Positions 40,842 to 50,294 of a stretch of 63,125 bases of DNA are shown piece by piece. The notes beneath the pieces were generated by a model. That model worked only from the letters and a program-made list of their open reading frames with translations, made no database searches and was not told the DNA's origin. How positions within the stretch are numbered: the first letter of the stretch is position 1; the number at the start of each line of letters is the position of its first letter. The position numbers and the translations under genes are program-made. The DNA is from UKL13-2 sp036394575 (GTDB taxonomy: Bacteria; Pseudomonadota; Gammaproteobacteria; Burkholderiales; Usitatibacteraceae), in the NCBI GenBank assembly GCA_036394575.1, contig DASWEY010000065.1, positions 1-63,125 of the forward strand, in the 5' to 3' direction.

Positions 40842-42116
40842 TTACAAACTCAAAAAAATGCCGGCGATGGTCGCGCTCATCAGGTTGGACAGGGTTGCCG
40901 CCGCCACGACGCGCAAGCCGAAGCGCGCCACATCGCTGCGCAGATGCGGGGCAATGGTACTGAAGGCGCCGGCGAGTATGGCGATCGAGGTGAAATTGGC
41001 GAAGCCGCACAGCGCGAACGACAGGATGGCCTGGGTGCGCGCATCGAGCACCGTGAGGCCCGCCGCGATCACCTTGGCATCGGGCTGCAGATACGGCGCC
41101 AGGCCGACATAGGCGACAAACTCGTTGAGGATCAGCTTTTGCCCGATCAGGTTGCCGGCGAAGGTCGAGTGCTCGGCGGTCACCCCCAGCATATAGGCCA
41201 GTGGGCCGAAGGCCTTGCCAAGCAGGGTTTCCATGTTCACACCCGGATAGCCCATCCAACCGGCAATGCCGCCCACCGCGCCATTCAGCAAGGCGATCAG
41301 GCCGATAAAGGCCAGCAGCATGGCGCCGACGTTGACCGCGATCTTCATCCCCAGCGCGGCACCACCGGCGGCGGCCTCGATCACATTGGTCGGGCGCTTT
41401 TCCTCGAACTCGAATTTGTCGAAACGCACCTGGCTCTCTTCGGTGCTGGGGTAGAGCAATTTGGCGAACAGCAGGCCGCCGGGAATCGCCATGAAGGAGG
41501 CGGCAATCAGGTATTCGATTTTCACGCCGAGGCCCGCGTAGCCGGCCAGGGCGGCGCCGGCCACACTGGCCATGCCGCTGGTCATGATCGCGAACAGTTC
41601 CTGCTTTTTCAGCTGCGCGACGAAGGGCTTGGCGGCCGCGCCCATCTCGTTCTGGCCGAGGAAAATGGTGGTGACGGCGCAGAACGATTCGATCTTGGAC
41701 ACGCCCAGCAGCTTCTGGAAAATCATGCCGAGAATGGTGATGATCCAGCGCATGATGCCGAGGTAATACAGCACCGCGATCAGGGCGGTGACATAGATGA
41801 TGGTGGGCAATACGCGGAACGCGAAGATGAAGCCGGTGCCGCCGAACACCTCGAACATTTTCGGCGAGACCAGGCCGCCGAACAGGAACTCGGTGCCCTT
41901 GTTGCCGAACTCGATCACATGGGTGACGCCGCCGGCGATCGAGCCGAGGATGACTTTGCCGATGGGCACGAACAAGACAAATGCGCCGATGGCGATTTGC
42001 ACGGTCAGCGCAGCCAGCACGGTGCGCCAGTTGATGGCCCTGCGGTTGTAGGACAAGACAAAACCGATCGTCACCAGAATTGCCACGCCGATCAGGCTAC
42101 GAACGAGATCCGACAT
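40842..42116 (-). CDS. Concentrative nucleoside transporter (CNT family)
   Basis: 424 residues from the ATG at 42116 behind GGAGG. About ten hydrophobic segments are seen. The family blocks are EFGNKGTEFLFGGLV, FRVLPTIIYVTALIAVLYYLGIM, TIFLGQNEMGAAAKP and LILNEFVAYVGLAPYL, with CGFANFTSIAI near the end. It would import nucleosides with H+ or Na+ across the inner membrane. The product of the next gene, deoA, uses them. Confidence 0.92.
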   Translation of the reverse strand: MSDLVRSLIGVAILVTIGFVLSYNRRAINWRTVLAALTVQIAIGAFVLFVPIGKVILGSIAGGVTHVIEFGNKGTEFLFGGLVSPKMFEVFGGTGFIFAFRVLPTIIYVTALIAVLYYLGIMRWIITILGMIFQKLLGVSKIESFCAVTTIFLGQNEMGAAAKPFVAQLKKQELFAIMTSGMASVAGAALAGYAGLGVKIEYLIAASFMAIPGGLLFAKLLYPSTEESQVRFDKFEFEEKRPTNVIEAAAGGAALGMKIAVNVGAMLLAFIGLIALLNGAVGGIAGWMGYPGVNMETLLGKAFGPLAYMLGVTAEHSTFAGNLIGQKLILNEFVAYVGLAPYLQPDAKVIAAGLTVLDARTQAILSFALCGFANFTSIAILAGAFSTIAPHLRSDVARFGLRVVAAATLSNLMSATIAGIFLSL

Positions 42117-42254
42117 CAACTGCCTCCATGAATTTTTCTAGTTGTTGCGCTGGCGGGAGTTTACCGGAGCGGGAGCGTGGGGGGCGAAGTGAACATATAA
42201 GGGGAATTTGTTTGACGGCAGCATTTGAGATTACGGCCGAATACGTGCAAATGT

Positions 42255-42338
42255 GTCATCCCGGATTCAGTCCGGGATCCAATTTTGGGCCCACGCGAGT
42301 GCGAACAAAATTGGGCCCCGGACTGAATCCGGGGCGAC
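42255..42338. repeat. Family A palindrome, copy 3
   Basis: Best-preserved copy: GTCATCCCGGATTCAGTCC on the left and GGACTGAATCCGGGGCGAC on the right, with AATTTTGGGC / CAAAATTGGG continuing the pairing. Confidence 0.85.
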
Positions 42339-42381
42339 AGCGTAGATTTAACGGTTGCCTCCATAGCCGACTTTTGCAAAA

Positions 42382-42452
42382 GCGTAGAACGCCATTTGGC
42401 GCGGTGTTTGGAGCAAAAATGCCTCAAAACCCGCGCCAAATGGCGTTCTGCG
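42382..42452. terminator. Family B palindrome acting as the tatD terminator
   Basis: Arms of 22-23 bases (GCGTAGAACGCCATTTGGCG and CGCCAAATGGCGTTCTGCG) pair with one mismatch, followed by TTTTTT on the plus strand. It begins 8 bases beyond the tatD stop. As a family B member, it shows the repeat used as a hairpin at a gene end. Confidence 0.7.
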
Positions 42453-42460
42453 TTTTTTAA

Positions 42461-43234
42461 TCAAGCCTTCGCACCCGCAAACAAACGAAAGAAATTCTCC
42501 GTCGTCGCTTTCGCAACTTCTTCCACCGTGATGCCGCGCAGCTCGGCAATATGCTCCGCCACATGCTTCACATAGCCCGGCTGATTCATCTTGCCGCGAT
42601 AGGGCATCGGCGCCAGATAGGGCGAATCGGTTTCGATCAGCATGCGTTCCAGCGGCACGCGTTTGGCGACTTCCTTCAGTTCCTTGGCATTCTTGAAGGT
42701 GACGATGCCGGAAAACGAAATATGGAAATTCATGGCCATGGCCGCGTCGGCGACTTCCTGGCTCTCGGTGAAGCAATGCATCACGCCGCCGGCCTCGGCC
42801 GCGCCTTCCTCTTTCATCAAGCGCAGGGTGTCGGCCTGGGCATTGCGGGTGTGGATGACCAGGGGCTTGCCGCAGGCCTTGGCGGCGCGGATATGGATGC
42901 GGAAGCGCTCGCGCTGCCAGTCGAGCGGCTCGACCAAGCGGTAGTAATCGAGGCCGGTTTCGCCGATCGCGACCACTTTTGGGTGCGCGGCCATCTCCAG
43001 CAATTCCTCGACCGTGGGCTCGTGATCATCGACCTGCTCGTCGGGATGCACGCCGGCAGAGCACCACATATTGGCATTGGCCTCGGCCACCGCACGCACC
43101 GCCGGGAAACTCTTCAACGTGGTGGAGATGGTCAGCGCATGGCTGACCCGGTTGGCGCGCATCAGTTCAAGCACCGCCGCGCGTTCGGCGAGCAGCTCGG
43201 GGAAATCAAGATGACAGTGGGAATCGACGAACAT
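42461..43234 (-). CDS. tatD: TatD-family metal-dependent hydrolase
   Basis: 257 residues from the ATG at 43234. The metal ligands appear in order: MFVDSHCHLDFPEL (first two His), IGETGLDYY (Glu), VIHTRNAQ (His), VMHCFTES (His) and ETDSPYLAP (Asp). TatD proteins are exonucleases or deacylase-like hydrolases in the cytoplasm. In many betaproteobacteria the gene follows holB-pilZ; here it is about 7 kb away from them. Confidence 0.92.
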   Translation of the reverse strand: MFVDSHCHLDFPELLAERAAVLELMRANRVSHALTISTTLKSFPAVRAVAEANANMWCSAGVHPDEQVDDHEPTVEELLEMAAHPKVVAIGETGLDYYRLVEPLDWQRERFRIHIRAAKACGKPLVIHTRNAQADTLRLMKEEGAAEAGGVMHCFTESQEVADAAMAMNFHISFSGIVTFKNAKELKEVAKRVPLERMLIETDSPYLAPMPYRGKMNQPGYVKHVAEHIAELRGITVEEVAKATTENFFRLFAGAKA

Positions 43235-43380
43235 GTCGCTATTATCCGGTAAAACACCGCACATCCCGCGTTGAACATTGCCGCAAATCGCCCTGTCAAA
43301 ATGGTTTCCCGCCCCCATCTACCTAACTCTGCTTCATCACCTCTCATCACCTCATCACCCGCCCTTCCGGAAAGTTGCGC

Positions 43381-44010
43381 ATGATTCAAGTTCACCACCT
43401 CAATAATTCCCGTTCGCATCGCATCCTGTGGCTGCTGGAAGAACTGAACCAGTGCTATGAAGTCATCAGCTACCAGCGCGACCGCGCGACCATGCTGGCG
43501 CCGCCGGAACTGGCAACGATTCATCCGCTGGGCAAATCACCGGTCATCAAGGACGGCGAGCTGGTGCTGGCGGAATCCGGCGCCATCATCGAATACCTGA
43601 TCGGCAAATATGGCAACGGCAAGCTGATCCCGGCGGCGGGTAGCGATGCGCACGTGAAATACCTGTACTGGTTTCATTTCGCCGAGGGCAGCGCCATGCC
43701 GCCCCTGCTGCTGAAACTGTATTTTTCACGGGCAATTTCGGCGCCGACCGCGATGCTGGCGCGCATCGACGCGCAAATCGCCACACAGCTTGACTATATG
43801 GACAGCGAGCTTGCCAAAACACCCTTTTTCGCCGGCGAGGAATTTTCGGCGGCGGATATCCAGATGAGTTTTCCCCTGGTCGCGGCGGCCGCGCGCGGGG
43901 GCCTGAACAAAAGCCGGCGGCATTTATGGAAGTACTTCCAGGAATTGCAGGAACGCCCCGCCTGGCAGCGCGCCACGGCCCGCGGCGGCGCCTTGGCGCT
44001 GGGCGCATAG
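43381..44010 (+). CDS. Glutathione S-transferase family protein
   Basis: 209 residues from the ATG at 43381. MIQVHHLNNSRSHRILWLLEEL is the first strand-helix, with Asn-Ser-Arg-Ser around the glutathione thiol site. GKSPVIKDGELVLAESGAIIEYLIGKYG contains the cis-Pro and the glutathione-binding Glu-Ser. FFAGEEFSAADIQMSFPL is the C-terminal Asp N-cap. The substrate is unknown. It is divergent from tatD. Confidence 0.88.
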   Translation: MIQVHHLNNSRSHRILWLLEELNQCYEVISYQRDRATMLAPPELATIHPLGKSPVIKDGELVLAESGAIIEYLIGKYGNGKLIPAAGSDAHVKYLYWFHFAEGSAMPPLLLKLYFSRAISAPTAMLARIDAQIATQLDYMDSELAKTPFFAGEEFSAADIQMSFPLVAAAARGGLNKSRRHLWKYFQELQERPAWQRATARGGALALGA

Positions 44011-44144
44011 CGGGCCAATGCCGGGGCAACGCCTCCGATCGCGGGCAATTATTCGCAAAGTGCAGCGGATGTTGCCGAATATCGGTTAATCTTGGCTCAC
44101 TTACCCGATAACGTTTCCTACCTCCCGACAGAAAAGGATTGCCA

Positions 44145-44312
44145 ATGGCCAAACCCAATTACGACTTCGCAAAACGCCAACGAGAACTCGCCAAAAAAGC
44201 GAAAAAAGAAGAAAAACTGCGCAAAAAAGCGGCCACCTCGAATGAAGAGGAGGAAGGCCCCGAAACCGACAGCGAAACGGCCCCCGCAACCGAAGACAAG
44301 CCCGCCGACTGA
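44145..44312 (+). CDS. Small Lys/Glu-rich protein
   Basis: 55 residues. MAKPNYDFAKRQRELAKKAK is a charged helix, and the tail is acidic (SNEEEEGPETDSETAPATED). AAAAGGAT precedes the ATG. Proteins starting MAKPNY-FAKRQ-ELAKK occur widely in betaproteobacteria without an assigned role. It lies 40 bases before the LOG gene. Confidence 0.7.
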   Translation: MAKPNYDFAKRQRELAKKAKKEEKLRKKAATSNEEEEGPETDSETAPATEDKPAD

Positions 44313-44352
44313 CGGGCCTTGGCAGTCCCCGTCGGGACCCGCCTTGAACCAC

Positions 44353-44955
44353 ATGAATACACTCAACGCCATCTGCATTTATTGCGGCTCCAGCCCGGGT
44401 GGCAACCCGGTCTATCGCGAGGCCGCCGCCTTGCTGGGACGCAGCTTCGCCGAACACAATATCCGCCTGGTATACGGGGGCGGCAGCGTCGGCCTGATGG
44501 GTGTCGCGGCCGACGCCTGCCTGGCGGCGGGCGGCGAAGTGATCGGCGTGATCCCGCAACTGCTGATGGACAAGGAAGTCGGCCATGCCGGTGTGACGAA
44601 AATGCATGTGGTGCAAACCATGCACGAGCGCAAGGCATTGATGACCGAACTTGCCGACGGCTTCATCGCCTTGCCCGGCGGCTACGGCACGCTCGACGAG
44701 CTGTTCGAGGCGCTGACCTGGCTGCAGCTCGGTTATCACGGCAAACCCGTGGGCATCCTCAACGTTGCCGGGTTCTTCGATCATCTGATGACCTTTGTCG
44801 ATCACGCCCGCGACGAACAATTCCTGCGCGCCCTGCATCACGATGCGCTGTGCGTGGATCGCGACTTGCCGGCACTGCTGGAAAAAATGCGCATGGTCGA
44901 AGCGCCTGACACCAATAAATGGCTGGATCGCCACAAGCGGGAAATGACGGCCTGA
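44353..44955 (+). CDS. LOG-family protein (nucleotide phosphoribohydrolase)
   Basis: 200 residues from the ATG at 44353. ICIYCGSSPGGNP at the start, GGGSVGLMG, and PGGYGTLDELFEALTW are the lysine-decarboxylase-like Rossmann signatures of the LOG family. Members cleave cytokinin-type nucleoside 5'-monophosphates to base and ribose phosphate. The bacterial substrate is often plain AMP-like nucleotides. Its stop overlaps the next start (TGATG), so it is coupled to the ligase gene. Confidence 0.88.
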   Translation: MNTLNAICIYCGSSPGGNPVYREAAALLGRSFAEHNIRLVYGGGSVGLMGVAADACLAAGGEVIGVIPQLLMDKEVGHAGVTKMHVVQTMHERKALMTELADGFIALPGGYGTLDELFEALTWLQLGYHGKPVGILNVAGFFDHLMTFVDHARDEQFLRALHHDALCVDRDLPALLEKMRMVEAPDTNKWLDRHKREMTA

Positions 44956-45830
44956 TGGCGACGCCGATCGCATCCGCGGCGCGGCGCCGATTCATCGCCG
45001 ACGGCGCGACCCTGTTGTTGCTGACCGCGGCGGCGCCGGCACTGGCTGCCGATAAGCCCGCACCACCCATCCTGCTCGCCAATATCCTCGGACCCGAGGT
45101 CGATCCGGCCGCTTATCTGGTCAGCGAAAAATACGATGGGGTGCGCGCCGTCTGGGACGGCAAGGTGCTGAAATTCCGCAGCGGCCGCGACGTCGCCGCG
45201 CCGCGCTGGTTCATCGAAAAATTGCCATCGCAGGCTATCGACGGCGAATTATGGCTGGCGCGCGGCCGCTTCGAGGAATTGTCCGGCTTCGTACGCAGGA
45301 CCGAACCGGTCGATGCCGAATGGCAACAGATCAAGTACATGATTTTCGAATTGCCCGACGCCACCGGCAGTTTTGCCGAGCGTGCCCGGCGCATTCGCGA
45401 AATCGTTGCAGCGGCAAACTGGCCACAGCTGGTGGCGGTTGATCAGTTCAAGGTATCGGATCGCGCCAAGCTAAAACGCAAACTCGATGAGGTAGTGCGC
45501 GCCGGCGGCGAAGGCCTGATGCTGCACCTGGCCGAGGCGCCCTACACCACCGGCCGCAGCGATGTGCTGCTGAAACTGAAACCCCTGCTCGATACCGAGG
45601 CCGTGGTGATCGAGCATCTGCCGGGCAAGGGCAAGTATGCGGGGATGATGGGCGCACTGCGCGTGGAAACACCGGACGGCAGGCGTTTTGTCATTGGCAC
45701 CGGTTTCAGCGATGCGGTGCGCAGGAACCCGCCGCCGCCCGGCACTACCATCACTTACACCTATCGCGGCTTGACCAATAGCGGGCTGCCGCGCTTTGCC
45801 AGTTATCTGCGGGTGCGCGACGCGTTCTGA
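44955..45830 (+). CDS. Exported minimal ATP-dependent DNA ligase (Lig E type)
   Basis: 291 residues. An arginine-rich N-terminus with a hydrophobic core (RRRFIADGATLLLLTAAAPALAAD) looks like an export signal, perhaps Tat-type. The adenylation motif is SEKYDGVRAVWDG with the active Lys. DGELWLARGRF is motif III, and GGEGLMLH motif IV. A short OB domain ends the protein. Such ligases act in the periplasm of Gram-negatives and are linked to the repair of incoming DNA. Confidence 0.88.
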   Translation: MATPIASAARRRFIADGATLLLLTAAAPALAADKPAPPILLANILGPEVDPAAYLVSEKYDGVRAVWDGKVLKFRSGRDVAAPRWFIEKLPSQAIDGELWLARGRFEELSGFVRRTEPVDAEWQQIKYMIFELPDATGSFAERARRIREIVAAANWPQLVAVDQFKVSDRAKLKRKLDEVVRAGGEGLMLHLAEAPYTTGRSDVLLKLKPLLDTEAVVIEHLPGKGKYAGMMGALRVETPDGRRFVIGTGFSDAVRRNPPPPGTTITYTYRGLTNSGLPRFASYLRVRDAF

Positions 45831-45842
45831 AACCTTGCGGGA

Positions 45843-46805
45843 TCAGTCTTCGGCGTCCAGCGGCGGCAGTTCCGCGGCAATCAGTTTCAAACCGGCGCGC
45901 AGCAGGTCGTCGTAACGCCTGCGCTCAGCCGCAATTTTCTCCGGGGTCCATTTGAAAAATCCCTCGCCGGTCTTCATGCCGAGTTTGCCGGCGGCCACGC
46001 GCGCGCGCAATATCGCTGCCGGCACCGCGGCGGCGGATAACGAGGGGTAGATGGTCGCCGCCGCCGCGGCATGAATTTCCACGCCGGCATGATCGCGTTG
46101 CAGCACCGGGCCGGCGGCCAGAAAACGGAACCCGAAGCCGAAGCGCACCGCGGCATCCACATCTTCGGCCGAGGCAATACCGTCTTCGATCATGGCGAAG
46201 GCTTCGCGCGCCAGGGCGTGCTGCAGCCGGTTGGCGAGGAAACCGGGCAGATCTTTCCTGACGATGACCGGCACCATGCCGCAGCGGCGCATGAAGGCGG
46301 ACAGCGTTTCGGCCAGGGCCGCATCGCTGCATTCGCCGATCACCACTTCCACCAAGGGAACCAAGTGGGCGGGCATGAAAAAATGCAGGCCCAGCATGCG
46401 CGTTGCCGAGCCCAGGCCGTGCGCGATCGCGCTGATCGGAAAGCTGGAACTGTTGCTGGCCAGAATGGTATTGGCACGCGCGCGGCGTTCCAGATCGGCG
46501 AACAGCGCCTGCTTGATGTCGAGGCGCTCGGGAATGCACTCGATGACCAGATCCACCTTGTCCCAGTCAACGTCATCGATGGTGGCGCACGTACTGAGCC
46601 GCCCGGTCCGCTGCGGAAATCCCAGATCTGCCAAGCCGCGCCGGAAATAATCCGGCAGCATGTTGCGCCGCGCTTCACCGGATTCGAGGACAATCGTGCG
46701 GCAGCCGGCGCGTGCGCAGACCATGGCGACATCGGCCCCCATGGTGCCGCCGCCGACAATCAGAACGGTGCTGCGCGCAGGACGGGCAAGCAGATGTTCA
46801 GGCAT
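45843..46805 (-). CDS. 3-hydroxyacyl-CoA dehydrogenase family protein
   Basis: 320 residues from the ATG at 46805. VLIVGGGTMGADVAMVCARAG is the NAD-binding loop. CIPERLDIKQALF, ASNSSSFPIS, LHFFMPAHLVPLVEV (catalytic His) and VRKDLPGFLANRLQ (Asp, Asn) follow the family order. GLGMKTGEGFF-type residues (KLGMKTGEGFFKW) end the C-terminal domain. It oxidises a 3-hydroxyacyl-CoA or a similar hydroxy acid. Its ATG lies just behind the Bug gene stop (TGATATG), so the two form one unit. Confidence 0.85.
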   Translation of the reverse strand: MPEHLLARPARSTVLIVGGGTMGADVAMVCARAGCRTIVLESGEARRNMLPDYFRRGLADLGFPQRTGRLSTCATIDDVDWDKVDLVIECIPERLDIKQALFADLERRARANTILASNSSSFPISAIAHGLGSATRMLGLHFFMPAHLVPLVEVVIGECSDAALAETLSAFMRRCGMVPVIVRKDLPGFLANRLQHALAREAFAMIEDGIASAEDVDAAVRFGFGFRFLAAGPVLQRDHAGVEIHAAAAATIYPSLSAAAVPAAILRARVAAGKLGMKTGEGFFKWTPEKIAAERRRYDDLLRAGLKLIAAELPPLDAED

Positions 46806-46806
46806 A

Positions 46807-47820
46807 TCAATCAAGCCTGATGTTGGCGTCGTGCGCGACCCGGGTCCATTTGTCCATCTCGGCCTTGATGCGGCGCGCACTGTCGGCGGGATTGAGGTAG
46901 CCGGCAATGGCGCCCTGCGCGAAGAGCCGTTCCTGCGTATCGGGGGCGGCCAGGATTTTTTCAAGTGTCGCCGTCAGTTTGGCGACGATGGCCGGCGGTG
47001 TTTTTGCCGGCGCGAGCACTCCGAACATCGAGGTGACGATGAAATCGGGAAGGCCGGCTTCGGCCGTCGTCGGCACATCCGGCAAATTGGCATATCGTGT
47101 CGGCGTGGTCACCGCCAGGGCGCGCAACTTGCCGTCCTTGATGAAGGACAGCGAGGCCGGAATGGTCTCGATCATGCTCTGCACCTGGCCGCCGATCAGG
47201 TCGACCATCGCCGGCCCGCTGCCCTTATAGGGGATGTGCAGCATATCCACCCTGGTCATGCTCTTGAACAATTCGCCCGCCATATGTTGCGGCGAACCAT
47301 TGCCGGAGGAGGCAAAGGTGGTGCCGGGATGCGCCTTGGTATAGGCCAGAAACTCCTTGAGACTTTTTACAGGGATCGCCGGATTGACCACGAATACCAG
47401 GGGCACTTCGCCGACCACGCCGATCGGCACGAAATCCTTGGCCAGATCGAATGGCAAATTGGTCTGCAGCGCACTGTTGATTGAATGGCTGGTCAACGCG
47501 CCCAACAGCAGGGTATAGCCATCGGCCGGTGCGGTAGCCACCGCCGTTGCGCCGATCGAGCCGGCGGCGCCGCTGCGGTTATCGACGATCACCTGTTGGC
47601 CCAGCGCTTCCGATAATTTCAGCGCCACCACGCGACCGATCACATCGGTGGCGCCGCCCGGCGGATAAGGGATGACGAGTTTGATCGGCTTGTTCGGATA
47701 CTCCTGTGCCGAAACCTGATCGATCGGAACGGCGGCCGCCAGGATCGCGAACGCTGCCAGAACGATCCTGCCGAGCGGCTGGCCAGCTTTATGGCCGGCC
47801 TTGTTTATCGCGCAATTCAT
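46807..47820 (-). CDS. Bug-type periplasmic solute-binding protein (TTT family)
   Basis: 337 residues from the ATG at 47820 behind GAGGAG. The signal peptide is IVLAAFAILAAAVPIDQVSAQ. The mature start YPNKPIKLVIPYPPGGATDVIGRVVA is the hallmark of Bug proteins, followed by VIVDNRSGAAGSIG and the LHIPYKGSGPAMVDLIGGQV segment. Bug proteins bind carboxylates or related solutes for tripartite tricarboxylate transporters. No transporter membrane genes are adjacent. The ligand is unknown but may be the substrate of the coupled dehydrogenase. Confidence 0.92.
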   Translation of the reverse strand: MNCAINKAGHKAGQPLGRIVLAAFAILAAAVPIDQVSAQEYPNKPIKLVIPYPPGGATDVIGRVVALKLSEALGQQVIVDNRSGAAGSIGATAVATAPADGYTLLLGALTSHSINSALQTNLPFDLAKDFVPIGVVGEVPLVFVVNPAIPVKSLKEFLAYTKAHPGTTFASSGNGSPQHMAGELFKSMTRVDMLHIPYKGSGPAMVDLIGGQVQSMIETIPASLSFIKDGKLRALAVTTPTRYANLPDVPTTAEAGLPDFIVTSMFGVLAPAKTPPAIVAKLTATLEKILAAPDTQERLFAQGAIAGYLNPADSARRIKAEMDKWTRVAHDANIRLD

Positions 47821-47992
47821 GATGCTCCTCCGGGTTATCTTTGTATTGAGAGTTGTACCCATCCGGCAGGCAGATCATAGCGCGGCCGGTGGCAGCTGTC
47901 CCGATCGGGATCATGCTTTTCGCTCAAGGAGCGGCGACGGCGCCGTCCTTGACGAAATAGCGGAAAAACGTAGACTGGCATACGTACCAACG

Positions 47993-50227
47993 ATGTCGCT
48001 GCAAGCGGAATTTAATTGGGCCTTGATGAAACATCCGAGCATCAAATGGCAAGTGTCCTTGGGTCTCACGATTCTGTGCGTGATTCTCGTCACCCTCGTC
48101 AGCGCCCTGCAAATGCGGGGCATGCGCGCCGACTTTGTGCGTGTGCTGTCCGATCAGCAATTCAGCCTGGTCACGCGCGTCGCCGAAGAGTTGGACAACA
48201 AGCTGGAAAACAGCAAAGCCTTCCTGACCGGAAATGCCGAGTTTTTTCCTCCGGGCTTGCTTAATTCGCCAACCAAAATTCGTGAATACCTGGTCATGCG
48301 ACCGGGGCTGAGATCGATATTCGACGATATTCTGGTGTTTGCGCCGGACGGAGGCCTGATCGCGGATTTCCCCGAATTGCCGGCACGACAGAAAGTCAAT
48401 GCGGGCGATCGTGCTTTTTTTCAGCGGGTTTTGGCAACCCGGAAATTTGCCCTCTCCGAACCCTTGCTGTCGAGGACCCGCAAGGAACCGATCGTGCAAA
48501 TGGGCGCGCCAATTGTCGATCGGCAGGGAAATCTGGTTGCCGTCATGGTTGGGGTAATCCGTCTGTACAAGACCAATTTCCTGGGCGATCTGAGCAATAT
48601 GCGCATCGGCAAGACCGGATATTTCGCGCTGGTCACCAAGGGATCGAACCCGGTCTACATCATTCACGCCGACAAAACCCGCATCCTGCAGCCACAGCGC
48701 AGGGATGGCGCATCGCATGTGCTGGAGGGACTTGAAGGCAGCGTCGAGAGCGTCAGCAGCCTGGGCGTAGCGGGTCTTTACAGCGGGAAGCCATTGAAAA
48801 ATGCGCCCTGGTCATTGTTTGCGGTCGAGCCGCTGGAAGAAGTGTTTTCGCCGATTACGGCCGCCGAGAACCGCCTCATGAAAATTTCAATCGCCGTTTT
48901 CCTGGTTATCGCGCCGCTGATATGGCTGCTGTCCTGGCGCGTACTGAGCCCGCTTTCGCGATTGCAAAAGGCCATTGCGCAATTCAAGATCGGCAACAAT
49001 GTATTTTCACCCGTCCCGGTCACGCGCCGCGACGAGGTCGGCGAATTGACCGAAGCGTTCAACCTGCTGATGTCTGAGCAGCAGGCCGCAGCTGCACATT
49101 TGCGCGCGAGCGAGGCCCGTTACCGCACCGTGATTTCCTCGCTTGCCGAAGGCGTCATTGTCACTGACCGCGAAGACGGAATTACCGGCGGCAATGCAAG
49201 CGCGGAACGCATTCTCGGACAAAACCTGGAAGAAATGCGCGGCCTCCGGCTCTCCGATCTGAAGTGGCGGCCGGTCGGCAGCAATGGACTGCCGCTCACG
49301 CATGAAGCGTTGTACAAGCTTCACAGCTTGGCTGATGACCATTCGGCAGCCGATCGATTGCTGGGAATTCAGCCGCCAGGCAAGCCGATAGCCTGGTATG
49401 CATTGCGTGTACAGCCGATGCGCGACGAGTCCGGAGCGGGTACGGACGGCTTGGTCATAACATTTTCGGACATCACGCAATTGCGGCAGGCGGAGGAATT
49501 TCGCTCCACCAAGGATGCGGCGGAGCAGGCCAGCCACAGCAAATCCGCGTTTCTTGCCCGCATGAGCCACGAGTTGCGCACACCGCTGAATGCCATTCTC
49601 GGTTTTGCCCAGCTGCTTGAATATGACCCCGCCGTCAAGGAAACACCGGGCATTCTCAGGAAAATCGAAACAATCCGCGCGTCCGGGAAACTCCTGCTTG
49701 CCATGGTGGATGAAATCCTCGATCTGTCGCAGATAGAGTCCGGTGCGGCTTCGCTGTCGATGGAATCCCTGGACGTGAATGCTGCGCTGAACGAATGCTT
49801 GCGGATGATCAGGCCGCAAGCTGAAAAACGCCGGCTCACGATCGGGTTCCACGGCGATGATATTGCCCATCATGTATTGGCCGACCGGACGCGGTTGATG
49901 CAGGTCGCCATAAACCTGCTGGAAAACGCAATCAAATACAATCGCGACGATGGGCAGATCGAAATTCGCACGCGCCGCGATGAAGAGAGTGTGTATATAG
50001 CGATTGGCGACACCGGCATCGGCATGAGCGCCCAACAGCTGGAAGACCTGTTTCAGCCCTTCAACCGGCTGGGCATGGAAAAAATTGTCGGCGGCGCTGA
50101 TGGCGCCGGTCTGGGGCTGGTGATTTCCAAACAGCTGATCGAGGCCATGGACGGGCGTCTCATTGTGGGAAGCGTCCCGGGTGCGGGGTCCACCTTTACG
50201 ATGGTTTTTCCGCGGGGCGATAATTAG
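47993..50227 (+). CDS. Membrane sensor histidine kinase (Cache-HAMP-PAS-HisKA)
   Basis: 744 residues from the ATG at 47993; an ATG at 48026 is an alternative start. One membrane helix lies near residues 20-42. A periplasmic Cache-like domain follows (DDILVFAPDGGLIADFP, GAPIVDRQGNLVAVMVG), then a second helix (ISIAVFLVIAPLIWLLSW), a HAMP region and a PAS domain (YRTVISSLAEGVIVTDR). His526 is in MSHELRTPLNAI. The ATPase boxes are NLLENAIKYN, GDTGIGM and GAGLGL. No response regulator gene is adjacent. It is divergent from the Bug gene and may sense the same class of solute. Confidence 0.9.
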   Translation: MSLQAEFNWALMKHPSIKWQVSLGLTILCVILVTLVSALQMRGMRADFVRVLSDQQFSLVTRVAEELDNKLENSKAFLTGNAEFFPPGLLNSPTKIREYLVMRPGLRSIFDDILVFAPDGGLIADFPELPARQKVNAGDRAFFQRVLATRKFALSEPLLSRTRKEPIVQMGAPIVDRQGNLVAVMVGVIRLYKTNFLGDLSNMRIGKTGYFALVTKGSNPVYIIHADKTRILQPQRRDGASHVLEGLEGSVESVSSLGVAGLYSGKPLKNAPWSLFAVEPLEEVFSPITAAENRLMKISIAVFLVIAPLIWLLSWRVLSPLSRLQKAIAQFKIGNNVFSPVPVTRRDEVGELTEAFNLLMSEQQAAAAHLRASEARYRTVISSLAEGVIVTDREDGITGGNASAERILGQNLEEMRGLRLSDLKWRPVGSNGLPLTHEALYKLHSLADDHSAADRLLGIQPPGKPIAWYALRVQPMRDESGAGTDGLVITFSDITQLRQAEEFRSTKDAAEQASHSKSAFLARMSHELRTPLNAILGFAQLLEYDPAVKETPGILRKIETIRASGKLLLAMVDEILDLSQIESGAASLSMESLDVNAALNECLRMIRPQAEKRRLTIGFHGDDIAHHVLADRTRLMQVAINLLENAIKYNRDDGQIEIRTRRDEESVYIAIGDTGIGMSAQQLEDLFQPFNRLGMEKIVGGADGAGLGLVISKQLIEAMDGRLIVGSVPGAGSTFTMVFPRGDN

Positions 50228-50294
50228 ATGCACCGTCCGCTGGACGCGCCGCACGCAATCCTGCGCGCGGTGACGCTACCGACTGCCTCCGGCA

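Larger units (their letters stand above)
42117..42460. other. 344-base gap with adjacent family A and B palindromes
   Basis: Holds the full family A copy at 42255-42338 and the family B hairpin at 42382-42452. No gene was seen. Confidence 0.55.

Noticed and set aside
40944..42131. 395-codon frame opposite the nucleoside transporter
   Set aside because: Antisense of a membrane protein; it is polar and Gln/Glu/His-rich, as expected of a complement.
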